Part shown: one piece after another, positions 35,501-44,500 of the stretch
How the letters are laid out: the number at the start of each line of letters is the position of its first letter
How positions within the stretch are numbered: the first letter of the stretch is position 1
NCBI RefSeq assembly: GCF_042477335.2
Contig: NC_091250.1
Location: 132,653,384 to 132,717,383 of the forward strand
Source of the DNA: Ovis canadensis
Taxonomy: Eukaryota > Chordata > Mammalia > Artiodactyla > Bovidae
DNA: 64,000 nucleotides
Reading direction: 5' to 3'
Notes under the pieces: generated by a model
Databases searched by the model: none
Told to the model about the DNA's origin: nothing
Seen by the model: only the letters and a program-made list of their open reading frames with translations
Program-made: the position numbers and the translations under genes

Positions 35501-38500
35501 GTCCCCGAGCACTCACGCATAATCCGCTGGGACAGCTGACAGGCTCAGCAGGAGCAGCTGCCTGGCCTTTGGGGTGGGGTGGGGGGTGGGGCGGATGCGA
35601 CGGACAGACACACAGCCGGACAGCCCAGCAGTTTCAGACTGGGCCCAGAGTCCAAACCTCTTCACTTGTCAGGTCAGTCCCTGTCCTCACACACTTGCTT
35701 CTTTTGAAGGCTCGAAGCTTCTCGGAGTAACCCTGAGGTTCCAAGCACAGCCAGGATAGCCCCTAGGCCGAGGGGAGACTCAGCTCCCAGCAACCTCCGC
35801 TGGCCCCAGCAAACCATCCTCAGCAGCACTGCACCCCCCCACCCCCCTCACAGGGGTCCCCCTCCGCTCTGCACACCTGCGCCCTTGCAGCATCCTGAGA
35901 CAAGCGCACCCTCAGGAAGCGGGCGGGCTGAGGCAGACTCCCAGCCCAACCGGGGGAGGCACCCTGCTTGGTGGAGCTGGGCTGCAGGACTGGCTCCCCC
36001 ATCCCCGAGCAGGTCTCCTTCCTGGAGGCCACGCAGGGGCAGGCAAGCGCCCCAGGACAGCAGCCTCTGGGAGCCACGGCACTGTTGGGCACCAGCGGGC
36101 AGTGCAGGGGGCCTGCCTGCTCCACGGCAGCGGCTTCCAGGCCTCAAGACCCGCCCTGGCAGTGCTCAGCGAATGTCCCCATTCCCACCAGCCAAGAGGG
36201 TGTGAACTCACGTTTACTGGGCACCACGTTGGGTGCCAGGCACTCAAATAAAGGATCCTTCCAACCCTCACAGTATCCTACTGACACGGATGGTATTATC
36301 CTCATTTTATGGACAAGCGAAGGAGGCTAAGTCACTTGCCCCAGGTCATGCTGCTGTTGTTAAGGGTGGAATCAGAGACTAAAGAGAGACGGAGCCTCAA
36401 AGTTCTCCCCAACTATGCAAAGGAGGCTCACTTGTGATTAATTAGAGCAATAAAGTTATGATAAATGATTTTCCTGAAACATGTTCCACCTTGAGTGCCT
36501 GTGACCAAGGGCTTCAGATGTGCCAGCCAGGGGCCCACCACCGAGAGCACCAACGCTCAGGCTTCCCCACTTACCACAACGGAGTCATTATGAGTCAGGT
36601 CGACGACCACAGGCTCTAAAGATTCACAGGTGAGGTCCACTATTTCATCTCCAGCTTCAAAATAAAGCATTTTAACAAGCTTTAGAAGAAAAGTAAAGGC
36701 ATATTGCCCAGTTTCATTAATACGACAACTACCAGAACACAGCTTATGGCAAACATCCCTGGTCCAGTAGTAAAGGGGCAAGCAATGAACACTCCTCGAG
36801 CCCTGCTCTGAACAACACTGCGCGGTTTAACCAATACACCAGCCCTCCCTGTGGCTTCACACCCCACCCCTGCGCATCCGCAGCAGAGAGGCAGCAGGTC
36901 GCCTGCGGCAGGGGGGGTGCACAGCCGGGGAGCCGCCAGGCACGCTGGGCTCGGGCTTCGGGGCGGGTCTGTCTGGAAGCTCCGCTCCCTCGATCTCAGG
37001 TCAGGCTATACTCGGCACCGCAGAGGCTGTACTCTTCATCAGTTGCATTTTCATCTCCCTTTAGCCCACTGGCACTTCCCAACTTGGCTGGGCCGCAACG
37101 GTTTACTCACTGGTGCCCCAAAACCCCAACTTGCCAAGAGAGGTCGAGCCTGTCCTGCCACTTGCCTGTGGGCCCGAGAGTACACTGCACGTCTCCCCAC
37201 GCGTGGGACACGTGGGAAGGGCGTGTGCCAAACAGTTACCAGCACTGAGGTCTGGCAGTGCACAACCTCCATTTCTATAAACTGAAACAAGATTTACAAC
37301 AAGATTTACAACCATCTTTGCTTCTATTATTCATAACATTAAAAAGCAGGAGGAAAGAACTTCTAGAAATAATGGTCAATATTTGGGGAAAGTCACTTGT
37401 AATACATTTAACATATTCAAATTTTTGTTCTCCTGGATTAAAAAGTTCACAGGAATAAACATCATAATATATCAATGATTCCAACATAATTTATACAAAA
37501 TGATTTTATTTCTTTTAAAGAATAGTCCATAATGGATCTATCATAACTTACAGAACTGTTTCTCTTTCTGGTGAACACCGTTTTGGGTTCTTACAATAAA
37601 AACTATGCCAACGGGCAGCTTGTGCACGGAGTCCTGCACATGGGCGTGAGGCTCACCGAGGACGGAAAATGCCACCGTGGAGAGCAGTGGGCCTCAGGCA
37701 GGCTGGAGACTCTGAGCCCTCTGAGAGGCACGCATGGGTTCCGTGTCCCACAGGAGCAGACCCCTGCACCTGCTGGGGGGGCGCGGGGGAAGCAGGGTGG
37801 CCCAGGGCTGTACGGGTCTGCCCGAAGTGAGATCAGAGACCAGAGACAGGCGGAGGCCTCACTCCCTGAAGGGCCATGACATGACCTCAGGCAAGCCGCT
37901 TCTCTCCAAGTCTCAGTTCTCGTGCCTCATAATTACAAAAGCAACCTTCCCGTATGCAGAGCGGAGGGACTGACGCAGGCCATGTGCCACTGCCCTGAGC
38001 AGCCGAGCAGAGGGGAAAGAGCCAATCTGCCTCCGCCCATGCCCAGTGCCCTCCAGCCCAGGACGGTCGGCGCCAGGTCTGCCTTCTGCGGCAACTGTCG
38101 GTCTTGATGAAGGAGAAAAGAAACCTGAGTACTTCCTGAGGCCAAGTTTAAGTTGAGACACAACTTCAAAGAGAAAAGGTGGACCCAGACAGTGTCCACG
38201 TCTACGCTGCGCAGCCTCCGAGGATGGCTGATTAGGCCCAGGGGGCAGCTCTGGCTCACTTCAGCTTTGAGTCGTGGACGGTGAGTCTGAGACTGTCGGT
38301 CTTATAAACACAGCGACTAAGCTGGACCTTGTATAGCGCATCTGACACGTACAGCTCTGAGTGTTCGTGTCACCTACTCACTTCAGAGCCGGAACAGCTC
38401 TACACAGAGCTACTGCATATACACGCGCCACGACCCTTGCATATACACGCGCCACGACCCTCGCACGCACGTACACGTGCCACGACCCTCACACACAGCC

Positions 38501-41500
38501 CCATTATTCATGTGTTCACACATGCCATAATCCTCACACACACACACGCCACGATCCTGACATGCACGCATGCGATGATCCTCACACAGCCCCATTATTC
38601 ATGTGTTCACATACGCCATGATCTGCACACACACCGTTATCCTCACACACACACACGCCATTATCTGCACACACACACACGCATGATCCTCACATACAAA
38701 CAGGCCATTATGCCCATATACACACATGCCACTCATCCACGTGCACACAAACCATCATCCATGTGCACACATTATCCTCACACACACACGCCATTCTCCT
38801 ATACACACAACCCCATTATCCACGTATACATACACACATCATTCTCCTCATATACACACCACTACCCTCATATACACACACACACGCCATTGTGCTCATA
38901 TACACACCATTGTCCAAGTCAGACGGTAGGTGTTGCAAGAGGGCACCAGAGGGCAGACACACTGAAACCATACTCACAGAAAACTAGTCAATCTAATCAC
39001 ACTAGGACCACAGCCTTGTCTAACTCAATGAAACCAAGCCATGCCCGCGGGGCAACCCAAGACAGGCGGGTCATGGTGGAGAGGTCTGACAGAATGTGGT
39101 CCACTGGAGAAGGGAATGGCAAACCACTTCAGTATTCTTGCCTTGAGAACCCCATGAACAGTATGAAAAGGCGAAATGATAGGATACTGAAAGAGGAACT
39201 CCCCAGGTCAGTAGGTGCCCAACAGGCTACTAGACATCAGTAGAGAAATAACTCCAGAAAGAGTGAAGGGATGGAGCCAAAGCAAAAACAATACCCAGCT
39301 GTGGATGTGACTGGTGATAGAAGCAAGGTCCGATGCTGTAAAGAGCAATATTGCATAGGAATCTGGAATGTCAGGTCCATGAAGCAAGGCAAATTGGAAG
39401 TGGTCAAATAAGATGGCAAGAGTGAACGTCAACATCCTAGGCATCAGCGAACTAAAATGGACTGGAATGGTTGAATTTAACTCAGAGGACCATTATATCT
39501 ACTACTGCAGGCAGGAATCCCTCAGAAGAAATGGAGTAGCCATCATGGTGAACAAAACAGTCCGAAATGCAGTACTTGGATGCAATCTCAAACGACAGAA
39601 TGATCTCTGTTTGTCTCCAAGGCAAACCATTCAATATCACAGTTATCCAAGTCTATGCCCCAACCAGTAACGCTGAAGAAGCTGAACAGTTCTATGAAGA
39701 CCCAGAAGACCTTTTAGAACTAACACCCAAAAGAGATGTCCTTTTCATTATAGGGGACTGGAATGCAAAAGTAGGAAGTCAAGAAACATCTGGAGTAACA
39801 GAAAATTTGGCCTTGGAATGCGGAATGAAGCAGGGTAAAGACTAATAGAGTTTTGCCAAGAACATGCACTGGTCATAGTAAACACCCTCTTCCAACAACA
39901 CAAGAGAAGACTCTACACATGGACATCAACAGATGGTCAACACCGAAATCAGACTGATTATATTCTTTGCAGCCAAAGATGGAGAAGCTCTATACAGTCA
40001 ACAAACACAAGACCAGGAGCTGACTGCGGCTCAGATCATGAACTCCTTATTACCAAATTCAGACTTAAATTGAAGAAAGTAGGGAAAACCACTAGACCAT
40101 TCAGGTATGATCTCAATCAAATTCCTTATGATTATACAGTGGAAGTGAGAAATAGATTTAAGGGCCTAGATCTGATAGATAGAGTGCCTGATGAACTATG
40201 GAATGAGGTTCGTGACATTGTACAGGAGACAGGAATCAAGACCATCCCCATGGAAAAGAAATGCAAAAAAGTAAAATGGCTATCTGGGGAGGCCTTACAA
40301 ATAGCTGTGAAAAGAAGAGAGGTGAAAAGCGAAGGAGAAAAGGAAAGACATAAGCATCTGAATGCAGAGTTCCAGAGAATAGCAAGAAGAGATAAAGCCT
40401 TCTTCAGAGATCAATGCAAAGAAATAGAGGAAAACAACAGAATGGGAAAGACTAGAGATCTCTTCAAGAAAATTAGAGATACCAAGGGAACATTTCATGC
40501 AAAGATGGGCTCGATAAAGGACAGAAATGGTCTGGACCTAACAGAAGCAGAAGATATTAAGAAGAGGTGGCAAGAATACACAGAAGAACTGTACAAAAAA
40601 GATCTTCACGACCCGGATAATCGTGATGGTGTGATCACTCATCTAGAGCCAGACATCCTGGAATGTGAAGTCAAGTGGGCCTTAGAAAGCATCACTACAA
40701 ACAAAGCTAGCGGAGGTGATGGAATTCCAGTTGAGCTGTTTCAAATCCTGAAAGAAGATGCTGTGAAAGTGCTGCACTCAATATGCCAGCAAATTTGGAA
40801 AACTCAGCAGTGGCCCCAGGACTGGAAAAGGTCAGTTTTCACTCCAATTCCAAAGAAAGGCAATGCCAAAGAATGCTCAAACTACCACACAATTGCACTC
40901 ATCTCACATGCTAGTAAAGTCATGCTCAAAATTCTCCAAGCCAGGCTTCAGCAATACGTGAACCATGAACTTCCTGATGTTCAAGCTGGTTTTAGAAAAG
41001 AAAATCCCATGGACGGAGAAGCCTGGCAGGCTGCAGTCCATGGGGTCGCTAAGAGTCGGACGTGACTGAGCGATTTCACTTTCACTTTTCACTTTCATGT
41101 ATTGGAGAAGGAAATGGCAATCCACTCCAGTGTTCTTGCCTAGAGAATCCCAGGGACGGCGGAGCCTGCTGGGCTGCCGTCTATGGGGTCGCACAGAGTC
41201 GGACACGACTGAAGCAGCTTAGCAGCAGCAGCAGAGGAACCAGAGATCAAATTGCCAACATCCGCTGGATCATGGAAAAAGCAAGAGAGTTCCAGAAAAA
41301 CATTTATTTTTGCTTTATTGACTATGCCAAAGCCTTTGACTGTGTGGATCACAATAAACTGTGGAAAATTCTGAAAGAGATGCAATACCAGACCATCTGA
41401 CCTGCCTCTTGAGAAATCTGTACGCAGGTCAGGAATCAATAATTAGAACTGGACATGGAACAACAGAGTGGTTCCAAATAGGAAAAGGAGTACGTCAAGG

Positions 41501-44500
41501 CTGTATATTGTCACCCTGCTTATTTAACTTCTATGCAGAGTACATCATGAGAAATGCTGGACTGAAAGAAACACAAGCTGGAATCAAGATTGCCGAGAGA
41601 AATATCAATAACCTCAGATATGCAGATGACACCACCCTTATGTCAGAAAGTGAAGAGAAACTAAAAAGCTTCTTGATGAAAGTGAAAGAGGAGAGTTGGC
41701 TTAAATGCTCAACATTCAGAAAATGAAGATCATGGCATCTGGTTCCATCACTCCATGGGAAATAGATGGGGAAACAGTGTCAGACTTTATTTTTTGGGGC
41801 TCCAAAATCACTGCAGATGGTGACTGCAGCCATGAAATTAAAAGACGCTTACTCCTTGGAAGAAAAGTTATGACCAACCTAGATAGCATATTCAAAAGCA
41901 GAGACATTACTTTGCCGACTAAGGTCCGTCTAGTCAAGGCTATGGTTTTTCCAGTAGTTATGTATGGATGTGAGAGTTGGGACTGTGAAGAAGGCTGAGC
42001 GCCGAAGAATTGATGCTTCTGAACTGTGGTGTTGGAGAAGACTCTTGAGAGTCCCTTGGACTGCAAGGAGATCCAACCAGTCCATCCTAAAGGAGATCAG
42101 TCCTGGGTGTTCATTGGAAGGACTGATGTTGAAGCTGAAACTCCAATACTTTGGCCACCTGACAGGAAGAGCTGACTCACTGGAAGAGACCCTGATGCTG
42201 GGGAAGATTGAAGGCAGGAAGAGAAGGGGACAACAGAGGATGAGATGGTGGATGGCATCACCGACTCGATGGACATGGGTTTGGGTGGACTCTGGGAGTT
42301 GGTGATGGACAGGGAGGCCTGGCATGCTGCAGTTCATGGGGTGGCAAAAGTCGGACATGACTGAGCAAATGAACTGAACTGATCCTCATACACACACACA
42401 CACAGACACCATTATCCTCATATACAAACACAATATTATTCTCACACACACATGCTGTTATCCATGTGTGCACACACACCATCATCGTCATATACACAAA
42501 CACACGCCATTATCCACACACGCACACAGGCCATTATCCTTATACACACGTCATTACCCATGTGTACACACATGCCATTATCCTTACACACACACCATTA
42601 TCCACGTGTGCACATACGCTGCTGCTGCTGCTGCTAAGTTGCTGCAGTCGTGTCCGACTCTGTGTGACCCCATAGACGGCAGCCTATGAGGCTCCCCCGT
42701 CCCTGGGATTCTCCAGGCAAGAACACTGCAGTGAGTTGCCATTTCCTTCTCCAATGCATGAAAGTGAAAAGTGAAAGTGAATTCGCTCAGTCGTGTCCGA
42801 CTCTTAGCGACCCCATGGACTGCAGCCTGCCAGGCTCCTCCATCCATGGGATTTTCCAGGCAAGAGTGCTGGAGTGGGAGGCCATTGCCTTCTCTGGCAC
42901 ATATGCTATTATCCTCCTAAACACACATGCCATCATCCTCACACACACACACAACCATAATCCTCATACACACACACGCCATTATCTGTGTGTGCACACA
43001 TGCAATTATTCTCATACACACACATACACGGCATTACCCTCCTACACACACACACCCCATTATCTGCACGCACACACATGCCACTATCCTCACACACAAT
43101 TAGCCCCCCACACACAACCATAATCCTGATACACACGCGCCATTATCCATGTGTGCACACATGCAATTATTCTTACACACACACATACACACCATTACCC
43201 TCCTACACAATTATCTGCACGCACACAAATGCCATTATCCTCACACACATACACAGAACCATAATCCTGATACACACGCGCCATTATCCATGTGTGCACA
43301 CATGCAATTATTCTTACACACACACACACCATTATCCACCCCCCCCACATGCCATTATCCTTATACACACGTCATTACCCATGTGTGCACACATGCAATT
43401 ATTCTTACACACACACACCATTAGCCTCCTACACACACACACCATTATCTGCACGCACACACATGCCACTATCCTCACACACAATTAGCCCCCCCACACA
43501 ACCATAATCCTGATACACACACGCCATTATCCATGTGTGCACACATGCAATTATTCTTACACACACACACACATCGTTACCCTCCTACACACACACACAC
43601 ACCATTATCCACCCCCCACACACATGCCATTATCCTCACACACACACAATTATCCTCATACACACATACATAAATGCCATCATCCTCATATAAACACACA
43701 CACATCCTCACTCACACACATGCCATTATCCTCATATATACAAACATGCCATTGTCTGCAAGCACCATGCCTTAATCCTCATACACACCCCCCCCCATTA
43801 TGCACCGTTTCAGATGAGGAAACTGAGGCCCACAGGTATAGCCTGCACCAGGCCAGTGGCTCCCAACTGATGCTCAGGGTCACTGGCAATCTTACCGCTT
43901 TCCACGAGCTCTATAGGTTCTGCCTCCAAGGCCATCTCAGGTGGGGAGGTGGTTTCCCGAGTTCGCTTCTGGGCTTGTCTAGAATTTACTGTCCCACCAC
44001 GACGCTTTCTCTGAGGGTTTCCAGGGAAAAAGAAACAGTTACATAGCTTCTGACCAGTAAGATTTCTGCTAGAAAACTAAAAAAGGCCAAGTCACTGAGA
44101 ATAAGACCATAATGAACAGCCCTGAGGCTGAGGTCCTTTCAAAACTTGAGATTCTGGCACTGAATGCTTAGCGAGAAATCATCCAAAATACACAGTGAAT
44201 ACAATTCTATAAAGTGAAGCTCCTGTTATACAGACTGTTAGTCCGTCAAACGCACATGCCACACCACTCCATGGAGGCCTCTGGCCCAGGCTGGAATCAG
44301 ACCAGAAGCCCCTTCTATTAACCAAAAGTTACAGGCCTATTTCTCTTGGATTTGTATTTGGCCCACTGAGCACCTTTTGTCTTTCAGCCCAAGGCCTTCA
44401 GTTCCCCAAGTTTCTATTCCCCGTGAAAAGCAGGTCTCTTTTTGGGAAAGGGTTCTGGCCTCTAAATTTTTAGAATACTATCAAGTTGTAGTTTATACCC

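Noticed and set aside
38329-39243. 304-codon plus-strand frame rich in His, Thr and Pro
   Set aside because: It is translation of the CA-rich minisatellite running into BovB 5' UTR, not a gene.
42452-44046. Several 60-169-codon His/Thr-rich frames, and a CRISPR-like look of repeated blocks
   Set aside because: Units vary in length and sequence, have no fixed spacers, and are a mammalian minisatellite.
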